A stretch of 7,487 nucleotides of DNA, taken from contig CAYUKK010000090.1 in the NCBI GenBank assembly GCA_964445305.1, forward strand, positions 1 through 7,487, given 5' to 3'. Every line of letters begins with the position of its first letter. Positions within the stretch are counted from its first letter, which is position 1. This DNA is from CAYUKK01 sp964445305 (GTDB lineage: Bacteria; Acidobacteriota; Aminicenantia; Aminicenantales; UBA8522). Made by a program: the position numbers and the translations under genes. The notes under the pieces were generated by a model, which saw only the letters and a list, made by a program, of their open reading frames with translations, made no database searches and was not told the origin of the DNA. Positions 1 through 5,350 of this stretch are shown here, one piece after another.

Positions 1-64
1 TAAAAGGACGTCTTTTGGCGGGCGTAATTTTTTCATGGGCAATGCGAGTTAATGTGATTGGCGT

Positions 65-75
65 GGTCCGACCCC
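65..75. repeat. palindromic GGTCCGACC motif, possible REP-like element end
   Basis: GGTCCGACC (65-73) is an odd-length palindrome centred on one base and is followed by CC. Nearby sequence is AT/C-rich and non-coding. From memory, GTCCGAC and GGGGTC..ACC-type motifs are common beside REP-associated (Y1) transposase genes in environmental genomes, but no transposase is present here and the window is cut at base 1. A related heptamer occurs on the minus strand at 4455-4461. The assignment is inference. Confidence 0.25.
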
Positions 76-99
76 TACTTAATACCCCCACTTACTGAG

Positions 100-112
100 G
101 AGTGACACACTC
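100..112. repeat. small hairpin downstream of the 203-850 gene
   Basis: GAGTG (100-104) and CACTC (108-112) form a 5-bp stem with a 3-base ACA loop. An alternative pairing of CTGAG (95-99) with CTCAG (110-114) is also possible. It lies about 90 bases beyond the stop codon of the minus-strand gene. No T run follows on the minus strand, so it is not a convincing intrinsic terminator. Confidence 0.25.
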
Positions 113-202
113 AGGATAAGGTGCCGAAAGAAGGTGTTCGAGCTCGGCCACATCCGGGGGAAGAGTCCGATAAGGCACCAGCTTTTCAGTTTGGCAGCAG
201 GG

Positions 203-850
203 TCAACGCTTTTGGAAGGATACGGAGGCGAGGCCAAAAATCTTCATGTATTTTTCGTAGAGAGAAGCGGGGGCCGACCCGCTGACGATAAAAATCTTGT
301 CCCCATGCCGAGAGAACGTCATGCGAACTCTGTACTCTCCCTGTCCCTGGACATTGGCCTTGAGCAGCGTGTCAAAAACATCGCGTCCAGAAAAAGCACC
401 CTGTTGGAAATGGATAATTTCCAGTTGATTGCCGGCCAGGTAGGCGCGCGCCCATTCTTCGAGTTCAATGGCCTGGGGTACGCGGCAGTAGGCAACTTCG
501 ACCTGAGCTTCCCTCTTGGGAGCTCGGTGGAGGGCAAGGGAAATCATGTTCTCGTCATCGTGCTCGAGCTCATCGCGGGAGACGGTTATCGGCACCTCCT
601 CCCATGTTTCGGGGATGAGAATAAAGAAGGCGAGTTGAGGGCGTTCGAGCGGCGCCTCGTACTCTACCCTCAAAAAATTTCGGCGGAGTTCTTCGTTGGT
701 GAAGATGTTGTATGTGGGCATGTCGGAGAACGATTCTTGCACTCGCGGGCTCCCTGGCATTTCATGCGACGTTGCCACAATGGCGGGCCCGAGCACAAGA
801 AATATGATCAAGAATATTCCTTGGCTCGGTGATGTTCGGGTGGGAATCAT
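203..850 (-). CDS. small exported protein of unknown function
   Basis: A 215-residue protein whose family I do not recognise. Residues 1-10 are short and basic, followed by a hydrophobic stretch at about 11-26 that reads as a signal peptide or anchor, so the rest is probably outside the cytoplasm. The mature part is mixed alpha/beta and acidic in the middle (about 91-101). The C-terminus runs GEYRVRMTFSRHGDKIFIVSG, then a helix and ASVSFQKR. That ending (a strand, 'SGSAP', a helix, then 'SF') recalls the PsbP/DcrB/Mog1-like fold; this is a weak resemblance. I chose ATG 850 because AGGAGG lies 5 bases upstream and a promoter sits at 881-910. An upstream in-frame start at 916 would precede that promoter. 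The gene appears monocistronic, divergent from the 1251 gene. A long plus-strand frame over the same bases is a shadow. Confidence 0.75.
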   Translation of the reverse strand: MIPTRTSPSQGIFLIIFLVLGPAIVATSHEMPGSPRVQESFSDMPTYNIFTNEELRRNFLRVEYEAPLERPQLAFFILIPETWEEVPITVSRDELEHDDENMISLALHRAPKREAQVEVAYCRVPQAIELEEWARAYLAGNQLEIIHFQQGAFSGRDVFDTLLKANVQGQGEYRVRMTFSRHGDKIFIVSGSAPASLYEKYMKIFGLASVSFQKR

Positions 851-880
851 GGGTTCCTCCTTTGGGGATGATGGGCTCAT

Positions 881-910
881 AATATACGGATATATCTTGC
901 GGCCTGTCAA
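881..910 (-). promoter_or_regulatory. sigma70-like promoter of the 203-850 gene
   Basis: On the minus strand, TTGACA (905-910) is a perfect -35 box and TATATT (881-886) is a 5/6 -10 box, with an 18-base spacer. Transcription would start near 874, leaving a leader of about 24 bases that carries the AGGAGG ribosome binding site before ATG 850. The arrangement fixes the gene start. Confidence 0.65.
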
Positions 911-1132
911 GACCACACGGGTGACCGCAGATGGATGCTACGCGGGCATCCGGCTTCCGGTTTCCCAAGGCTCCGTTCACACTCAGCAATCGCCATGTTC
1001 TCTCGGCAGAGGAAAAACCCGTCGTAAAACGGCCGGCCCAGCCGTGACGGATGACACCGGCGTTGCCGGTTTCGAACTGCGAATTCTTCATTCCCCGGGA
1101 AAAGGGCACGAAGCGCCAGCCGAACGAGAATC
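911..1132. other. non-coding spacer with GC-rich hairpins
   Basis: No credible gene is visible between the two divergent promoters. The open frames here have no ribosome binding site and no recognisable protein signature. The notable content is a pair of adjacent stem-loops at 1019-1070. Elsewhere only minor self-complementary bits such as CCGG-ctt-CCGG near 950 are seen. The stretch could hold an unknown small RNA or an intergenic repeat, but nothing in it proves transcription. Confidence 0.4.
1019..1070. repeat. two adjacent GC-rich stem-loops
   Basis: First structure: CCGTC (1019-1023) pairs with GACGG (1046-1050), and ACGGC (1029-1033) pairs with GCCGT (1041-1045). This makes a 10-bp stem with a one-sided 5-base bulge (1024-1028) and a 7-base loop. 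Five bases later, ACCGGC (1056-1061) and GCCGGT (1065-1070) form a perfect 6-bp stem with a GTT loop. No T run follows on either strand, so terminator function is not supported. An intergenic repeat, small RNA or protein-binding dyad is possible. Confidence 0.45.
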
Positions 1133-1161
1133 TTGAGTTCAGCTTAAAGGAAGCTTAAAAT
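1133..1161 (+). promoter_or_regulatory. candidate promoter of the 1251 gene with 11-base direct repeat
   Basis: TTGAGT (1133-1138, 4/6) and TAAAAT (1156-1161, 5/6) are separated by 17 bases. The predicted start is near 1168, giving a leader of about 83 bases. AGCTTAAA occurs twice, at 1141-1148 and 1152-1159, an 11-base period that places both copies on the same face of the helix inside the promoter. This may be a regulator site or just local sequence bias. Confidence 0.45.
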
Positions 1162-1250
1162 CGGTGTTAAATGAAATTCAATCGAAATTGCCTCTTCAAG
1201 ACGGAACCTGATGTCCCATCGGGAAAAAGCGATAAAAAGGCGGTCATGAC

Positions 1251-2813
1251 ATGATCACCGAACAACCAAAGCAGCTTAGGAGAAAGCGATTTCAGAGTTG
1301 GCTTTATTTCCCTGTTTTTGCTCTTCTATTATTCTGCCTGAGCTCAGATTTTTCTTCGCGGCCGGCCAATGCCATCTCTATCGGCTCTCGGCTCGAGCTT
1401 TTCGTTGACGATTTCCTGATTGAAAAAATGGACGGTCTCGACCTGTTGCTCCACCACCCCGTCGCCAGGGAAGTGGCCATCGTCTTCGACAGGCCCTGGG
1501 AGGGGAACACGAGCGCTTATGTCACGGTTTTCCGCGACGGGGATCTCTGCCGCATGTATTACCGGGCGTCGAATTACGACCTCCAGTCCGCCACCTACGG
1601 CAGCGAGGCTGTCTGCTACGCGGAGAGCCGGGACGGCATTCATTGGGTAAGGCCAGAGCTGGGCCTGTTTTCCTTCAATGGCTCAACAAAGAACAACATT
1701 GTCTGGCAGGGTCCCGGCGCTCACAATTTTGCGCCGTTCAAGGACTCGAACCCGGCCTGCCCGGCCGATGAAAAGTATAAGGCCGTGGCGAGCGAACGGG
1801 ACAAGCTCTATGCCTTCAAATCCGGGGACGGAATCCGCTGGTCGATTCTGCAAGAGGAGCCAATCCTCAGCGGGAGTCCGTTCGATTCCCTGAACCTGGC
1901 ATTCTGGGATCCCGTCCGGGGAAAATATCTGGAATTCCATCGGGACTGGAGAGACGGCATCCGGGACATCATGACCTCCTCGTCGCCAGACTTCCGGACG
2001 TGGGCGAAGCCAATCTGGCTGGATTACGGCGAGACCCAGGCCGAGCATCTCTACACAAACTCGATCACTCCTTATTTCCGGGCTCCCCATATTCTCATCG
2101 GCTTCCCCATGCGTTTCGTCCCGGATCGCCAGGTGGGATGGCACAAGATCGCCGGTGTGTCCGACGGCCTGTTCATGTCCAGCCGCGATGGAACCCGCTG
2201 GAAGAGGTGGGGCGAAGCATTCCTCCGTCCAGGTTTGCAGAAGGAGCGCTGGGTCAACCGCAACAACATGATTGCCTGGGGGATTCTCCAGACCGCGTCG
2301 AGCCTGCCCGGAGCTCCGGATGAGATTTCGATTTATTCGAGCGAGGGCTACTATGTCGAGGACTGCCGGATGCGCCGACACACCCTGCGCCTTGACGGGT
2401 TTGTCTCGGTTCATGCCGGGGGCCAGAGCGGCGAGATGTTGACGAAACCGCTTGTTTTTCAGGGAGAACGCCTCGTCCTTAACGTTTCGACTTCGGCCGC
2501 GGGGAAAGTCCTTGTCGAACTCCAGGACGAGGACGGGGTTCCAGTCAGGGGATTCGCGCTCGCCGATTGTCAGGAAATCTACGGCGACGAAATCGAGAGG
2601 ACGGTCGAATGGAAAGGCGGGCAGGACCTCAGCGGGCTCGCCGGGAAAACAGTCCGCCTCCGTTTTCTTCTTCAAGATGCTGATCTTTATTCTCTCCGCT
2701 TCTGCTCTGCAATCGCACCGTCACGAGACTCAGGAATGACGGAAACGACCAGGCTTCTTCCCAAAAGCCACAATGGCTATGACTCCAGATTCTCAGGCCG
2801 GTTTGAGAAATGA
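1251..2813 (+). CDS. exported beta-propeller protein, glycoside hydrolase-like (GH43/GH32 clan style), with C-terminal beta-sandwich
   Basis: A 520-residue protein. Basic residues 9-13 and a hydrophobic core at about 18-31 end in PANA at 38-41, a typical signal peptidase I site, so it should be secreted or periplasmic. The mature start LELFVDDFLIE (48-58) with an acidic pair, then DRPWEG (80-85) and RMYYRAS (101-107), matches a five-bladed propeller group common in Planctomycetes-like genomes and usually annotated as hypothetical or glycosyl hydrolase family 32 N-terminal-like. Asp-box-like S.DG..W motifs recur at 127-132, 191-197 and 311-317, as expected for propeller blades. Residues about 380-484 look like a jelly-roll ending in DADLYSLRF. 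A carbohydrate substrate is inferred; the catalytic residues are not proven. AAGGCGG (1237-1243) precedes the ATG. Residues 485-520 look foreign and are antisense to a TatD remnant, suggesting that the original stop near 2703 was lost. Confidence 0.8.
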   Translation: MITEQPKQLRRKRFQSWLYFPVFALLLFCLSSDFSSRPANAISIGSRLELFVDDFLIEKMDGLDLLLHHPVAREVAIVFDRPWEGNTSAYVTVFRDGDLCRMYYRASNYDLQSATYGSEAVCYAESRDGIHWVRPELGLFSFNGSTKNNIVWQGPGAHNFAPFKDSNPACPADEKYKAVASERDKLYAFKSGDGIRWSILQEEPILSGSPFDSLNLAFWDPVRGKYLEFHRDWRDGIRDIMTSSSPDFRTWAKPIWLDYGETQAEHLYTNSITPYFRAPHILIGFPMRFVPDRQVGWHKIAGVSDGLFMSSRDGTRWKRWGEAFLRPGLQKERWVNRNNMIAWGILQTASSLPGAPDEISIYSSEGYYVEDCRMRRHTLRLDGFVSVHAGGQSGEMLTKPLVFQGERLVLNVSTSAAGKVLVELQDEDGVPVRGFALADCQEIYGDEIERTVEWKGGQDLSGLAGKTVRLRFLLQDADLYSLRFCSAIAPSRDSGMTETTRLLPKSHNGYDSRFSGRFEK

Positions 2814-2882
2814 GTCAAGGTCGGGAAATTCACCCAGATGAGCATGAGCATCAACAAGGGCAACGTCTTGTTGCTTATTCAT
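2730..2882 (-). pseudogene. N-terminal remnant of a TatD-family metal-dependent hydrolase
   Basis: From an in-frame ATG at 2882 the minus strand encodes MNKQQDVALVDAHAHLGEF, which continues with PDLDSFLKPA to a TGA at 2793-2795. The same frame then continues past that stop with ESGVIAIVAFGKKPGRF to a second TGA at 2730-2732. The pattern VDxHxHL, an acidic stretch, then 'ESGV.AIV..G' is the start of TatD-family TIM-barrel hydrolases, including the HxH metal-binding pair. Only about 50 of the usual ~260 residues remain, and they are split by a stop codon. GGAAAG lies 5 bases ahead of ATG 2882, so this may once have been a separate downstream gene. At present it is fused in frame to the preceding propeller gene. 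TatD assignment is by motif only. Confidence 0.6.
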
Positions 2883-3899
2883 GAGCTTTCCATAGCCAAG
2901 AGGAATCTTGTATTTCAAAACGACAACGTCATCATTATCGATGGCCAGCTGATAGAGATGTCCCTCGGCCGATAGACGGAAGGGCTGCCAGATTTCATGG
3001 GGAGTTTCTTGAACAAAGAGTTTCCATCGTCCAAGTTCTTGGCCGTCAGGATTAAAGGCGATGATAGCGTTTGAATAAGTTTTCTCACCCGTCTCATCTT
3101 CGTCTTCGAGAAAAGCGCCGAGATAAATTCTTTCCCGCTCGTCATCCCAGAGACCGAGAATGTGGACAATATACATATTAAAAAAAACAGTCGTCTCTGG
3201 TTCCCATCGAGAAAAACTATTTTCTTCTGACCGATAAACAGCCGCCGTTGCCTCCCCCAGGATTCGAGAGGATAAGAGTCTATCGCCTTTTATTGAAAAT
3301 TTCCCCGGAGCCAATATTCTCGGGGTAGTATTTCCTTCAAGGGAAGCCAACCGCACCGAGCTATCCTCAACCCGGACCCAGATGCCAGCGAATTTCCCTT
3401 TCTCAACTATTTGTATCCAGAGAACCTCGAGGGGGTTTGAAATCAGATTGCCTTCCAAAGGAAGAGTGTTTACTACATTACCGCTTGAATCAAGAATGTA
3501 TAAAGATTTTTGGACATCTGAGTCCAGCAGAACGATTTTCCCATCGGGAGTTAGGGCGATATCTTTAAAATTATCGGAGGGGAGAGGAATGGTTCTCATT
3601 TTTTTGCCATTCTGAAAGACCTGGATCCGTGAATTGAGTTGATCAAGAATATAAATTTCTTCTTTTTTGTTCAGGGCAAAACTCAACGGTCCAATAGGAG
3701 CAGCTTCCGGTGGAGCAATAGCGCCGATTTCATCGGGTCCGGAACCGATTTTGGCCCTGAGGACCTCAACCCCTTGAATTGGCCTGAACTCCTTGTCCAT
3801 TGTTTGGACATCTTCTTTTGAACACCAACAGATGGAGAAAGCCGTCACAAAAACCAGAAGGACAGAGAATTGACCCTTAAGGTCAAGAGTTGTTTCCAT
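2793..3899 (-). CDS. exported 6-bladed beta-propeller (NHL-like) protein with a foreign C-terminal tail
   Basis: A 368-residue protein. Residues 8-26 form a hydrophobic export signal ending in cysteines C24 and C26 (SICWCSKED). It may be a lipoprotein, but neither position fits the usual lipobox well. Propeller repeats are visible: EIYILDQLNSRIQVFQNGKK (81-100) and LYILDSSGNVVNTLPLEGN (133-151) have the NHL-type strand, aspartate and strand-turn pattern. The last blade strand is at about 324-331. Such proteins usually act as binding scaffolds; the ligand is unknown. I chose ATG 3899 for its GGAGA ribosome site 6 bases upstream and the promoter at 3925-3954; a TTG start at 3944 lacks both. Residues 340-368 read as a TatD N-terminus rather than propeller. 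G+C is clearly lower than in flanking genes (hand-counted lines of 37% and 45%). The stop overlaps the convergent 1251-2813 gene by 21 bases. Confidence 0.75.
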   Translation of the reverse strand: METTLDLKGQFSVLLVFVTAFSICWCSKEDVQTMDKEFRPIQGVEVLRAKIGSGPDEIGAIAPPEAAPIGPLSFALNKKEEIYILDQLNSRIQVFQNGKKMRTIPLPSDNFKDIALTPDGKIVLLDSDVQKSLYILDSSGNVVNTLPLEGNLISNPLEVLWIQIVEKGKFAGIWVRVEDSSVRLASLEGNTTPRILAPGKFSIKGDRLLSSRILGEATAAVYRSEENSFSRWEPETTVFFNMYIVHILGLWDDERERIYLGAFLEDEDETGEKTYSNAIIAFNPDGQELGRWKLFVQETPHEIWQPFRLSAEGHLYQLAIDNDDVVVLKYKIPLGYGKLMNKQQDVALVDAHAHLGEFPDLDSFLKPA

Positions 3900-3924
3900 C
3901 CTATTTCTCCAGAAGATGGTTATT

Positions 3925-3954
3925 ATTTTAGGCTTGCTTATCAAATTTTTTCAA
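3925..3954 (-). promoter_or_regulatory. sigma70-like promoter of the 2793-3899 gene
   Basis: On the minus strand, TTGAAA (3949-3954, 5/6) and TAAAAT (3925-3930, 5/6) are separated by 18 bases. The predicted start is near 3918, giving a leader of about 19 bases with the GGAGA ribosome site. The -35 box and spacer lie within an inverted repeat at 3933-3959. Confidence 0.55.
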
Positions 3955-3959
3955 GCAAG
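3933..3959. promoter_or_regulatory. candidate operator: 7-bp inverted repeat over the promoter
   Basis: CTTGCTT (3933-3939) and AAGCAAG (3953-3959) are perfect inverted copies, and the half-site centres are 20 bases apart, about two helical turns. One half lies next to the -10 box and the other overlaps the -35 box. A dimeric regulator bound here would block the promoter. No regulator gene is in the window, so the role is inference. Confidence 0.35.
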
Positions 3960-3970
3960 ATTCATTTTTT

Positions 3971-4296
3971 GAGTCTTCAGCTTGTTCCGATAAAAGGCGA
4001 GCGCCCTTCGAAAAATTATCAGGGGGCCAGAAGCAGCGACTGCTCATTGCCCTGGCCCTGGGCATGATCCTGGCTTTCCCCATGATGTTTCTTTCCGGAG
4101 CGACGATTCTTTGCGAAGTCATCGCGCCCCGAGTCCGGGCCGTCAGCCGCTTCATTCCCAAAGCCATGTTGTTACCCTGATGCGTGGTCTCTGGTTCGGT
4201 GAAGCCTGGAGCCGACACCTGACCGAGGTCATTGTCCTGGCTGGCTTGCTTGTTGTCGGGACGGCACTGGCTTCCCTACTTTTCCGATGGGAATAG
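3971..4296 (+). pseudogene. chimeric ABC transporter pseudogene (ATPase signature fused to ABC-2 permease end)
   Basis: The plus strand reads, without a start codon, DKRRAPFEKLSGGQKQRL then LIALAL (about 3989-4060). This contains the ABC signature LSGGQ. Where an ATPase would continue to Walker B, the frame passes straight into MILAFPMMFLSGATILCE and VRAVSRFIP (4064-4159), the typical final transmembrane region of an ABC-2 permease. That frame stops at TGA 4178-4180. The permease continues in another frame from about 4165: HVVTLMRGLWFGEAW, then a hydrophobic helix VIVLAGLLVVGTALASLLF, ending RWE and TAG at 4294-4296. A one-base loss near 4163-4165 explains the shift. A large internal deletion removed the ATPase C-terminus and the permease N-terminus. 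No intact partner is nearby. Substrate cannot be inferred. Confidence 0.75.
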
Positions 4297-4420
4297 TATT
4301 AATCAGGGTAGCTTCATCATAAGGCATGATATGGAGAAGGACATAGCGCCGACTGACCGTCTTTTCTGTTTTTCCTCCGGCCATCTTCCCAGCATTTTCT
4401 CTCCCTGTCTCCTTATGCAT
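4229..4420 (-). CDS. possible small ORF with ribosome binding site, function unknown
   Basis: A 63-residue frame starts at ATG 4420, with AAGGAG (4426-4431) 5 bases upstream, a good ribosome site. The protein is basic with no signal peptide, membrane segment or motif I recognise. Its last ~40 residues, from about 4350 down, include a part antisense to the ABC pseudogene (4229-4296), so it may be the front end of a truncated gene or a chance frame. It lies 93 bases downstream of the methyltransferase stop on the same strand. Confidence 0.2.
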   Translation of the reverse strand: MHKETGRENAGKMAGGKTEKTVSRRYVLLHIMPYDEATLINTIPIGKVGKPVPSRQQASQPGQ

Positions 4421-4513
4421 TATGTCTCCTTTTGCCCGCTAATGGGCGCTAATAGTCGGACACCCGTCTTTCGATTCCAGGCTCTTCATTTTTTCGGTTT
4501 TCCTCTTGCGGCG
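4297..4513. other. spacer with GTCCGAC motif and CGCTAAT repeat
   Basis: No well-supported gene apart from the weak small ORF on the minus strand. GCCC (4434-4437) and GGGC (4444-4447) form a small stem. CGCTAAT occurs twice, at 4438-4444 and 4447-4453. GTCGGAC (4455-4461), which is GTCCGAC on the minus strand, resembles the motif at 66-72. No clear terminator follows the methyltransferase gene. Confidence 0.3.
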
Positions 4514-5272
4514 TTAGGGTGTTTTGGATGGCCCGAGTTTGTTGAAGATGGCCATAAGGAAACGCCGGTCTCTATCGGTCAGGGCCAGGCGGCCGAAGAG
4601 GTCCTGGACGCGGCGGGTCACATGAGTCTCGTTAGTGGCGTGGATAAAACCGGACTGGCGGAGCTTCATGAGCACGATGCGGATACACTCGTCCTGGGCA
4701 TCGCGCGGGACGGGCTTTTTTTCCGAAGCGGGAGGAGCAGCGGGAATCGCGGGCGCACGCCGGAAGATCTCAAAAAGCGTCAGGAGGACAGCTGAAGCGA
4801 GATGATAGGAGGGCTGCCGGACGGCCTGGGGTATGGAGAAGACGAAGTTGGCCGTTCCGAGTTCTTCCGAGGTCAGTCCGGTCCGTTCGTTGCCGAAGAG
4901 GAGCCCGACGCGGCTGGAGGTGGGATAGCGGAAGATGAGGTCGACAGCTTCTTCGAGTGGCAAAATCGAAAATTTGCTCCGGGCCCTCGCTGTTGAAGCA
5001 AAGACGAGATGGAGTTTTCCCACGGCCTCACTTAAAGTCGGGAAGAAGCGCGCCCGGTCGAGGATGTCTTGAGCGTGGACGGCTGTGCGACGAGCTTCTG
5101 GGTCAAATGCTGATGGGCTGAGGCCGACGATTCTGAGGTCGGAGAAGCCCGTGTTTTTCATGGCTCGGGCGACGAGACCGATGTTTTCCTGTTTTTCAGG
5201 CCGGACGAGGACGATGGTAAACCTCTTCCTCCCGATGCGGTCAAGTGCTTCGCTGGTAAAAGGAAGATCCAT
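4514..5272 (-). CDS. TrmJ/SpoU-family RNA 2'-O-methyltransferase
   Basis: A 252-residue cytoplasmic SPOUT-class enzyme that transfers methyl from S-adenosylmethionine to a ribose 2'-hydroxyl, most likely at tRNA position 32 as in TrmJ. Motif 1 is VLVRPEKQENIGLVARAMKN (21-40) with N30 and R36. Motif 2 is LFGNERTGLTSEEL (125-138) with E129. Motif 3 is PSYHLASAV (154-162). A proline-rich linker (about 172-190) leads to a helical C-terminal domain (193-246) of the kind seen in TrmJ, and total length fits that family. In motif 3 the usual SLN is SYH, so the conserved Asn is His. I chose ATG 5272; the frame extends to a TTG at 5350, but that would lie inside the repeat element and upstream of the candidate promoter. 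No clear ribosome site precedes 5272. The gene is divergent from the OsmC gene. Confidence 0.85.
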   Translation of the reverse strand: MDLPFTSEALDRIGRKRFTIVLVRPEKQENIGLVARAMKNTGFSDLRIVGLSPSAFDPEARRTAVHAQDILDRARFFPTLSEAVGKLHLVFASTARARSKFSILPLEEAVDLIFRYPTSSRVGLLFGNERTGLTSEELGTANFVFSIPQAVRQPSYHLASAVLLTLFEIFRRAPAIPAAPPASEKKPVPRDAQDECIRIVLMKLRQSGFIHATNETHVTRRVQDLFGRLALTDRDRRFLMAIFNKLGPSKTP

Positions 5273-5304
5273 GGTGGCATGGAGAATTTTATCATGACCA
5301 TAAG

Positions 5305-5344
5305 AAAATTGGGGACAGCTTATATATTTACCCAATTTTTGGGG
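5305..5344. repeat. AT-rich inverted-repeat element, REP-like
   Basis: AAAATTGGG (5305-5313) and CCCAATTTT (5331-5339) are perfect 9-base inverted copies around a 17-base loop. A competing hairpin CCCAA-TTT-TTGGG occupies 5331-5343. The core GGGGACAGCTTATAT resembles GGGGACAG-type sequences that I remember flanking REP-associated Y1 transposases in environmental genomes; this is unverified and no transposase gene is present. It lies in the leader/promoter region of the methyltransferase gene. Confidence 0.45.
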
Positions 5345-5350
5345 TTGCAA
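5321..5350 (-). promoter_or_regulatory. candidate promoter of the methyltransferase gene
   Basis: On the minus strand TTGCAA (5345-5350, 4/6) and TATATA (5321-5326, 4/6) are separated by 18 bases. A start near 5313 gives a leader of about 40 bases to ATG 5272. The -35 box is a palindrome and is the same hexamer used by the opposite promoter. The match is modest and the site overlaps the repeat element. Confidence 0.35.

Noticed and set aside
100..112. Intrinsic terminator of the 203-850 gene
   Set aside because: The 5-bp stem is not followed by a T run on the minus strand.
134..832. Long plus-strand open frame opposite the 203-850 gene
   Set aside because: It has no ribosome site or signal peptide, while the minus frame has a promoter, AGGAGG and an export signal. 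The plus frame is a shadow.
850..916. Upstream start at 916 for the exported small protein
   Set aside because: It would place the start upstream of the promoter at 881-910 and has no ribosome site; it also adds 22 residues before the signal peptide.
762..1109. Minus-strand frame of 115 residues across the divergent spacer
   Set aside because: It runs through the hairpins and the promoter of the 203-850 gene, lacks a ribosome site and has no recognisable domain.
1683..2675. 330-residue minus-strand open frame inside the 1251 gene
   Set aside because: It is antisense to clearly recognisable propeller motifs and shows no family signature; it results from high G+C codon bias.
2793..2795. TGA read through as selenocysteine or a reassigned codon, giving a longer propeller-TatD fusion
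   Set aside because: TGA serves as the normal stop of other genes here, a second TGA follows 20 codons later, and only a fragment of TatD exists. Decay explains it better.
4434..4453. CRISPR-like or tandem repeat array
   Set aside because: Only two copies of a 7-base word are present, with no regular spacers and no cas genes.
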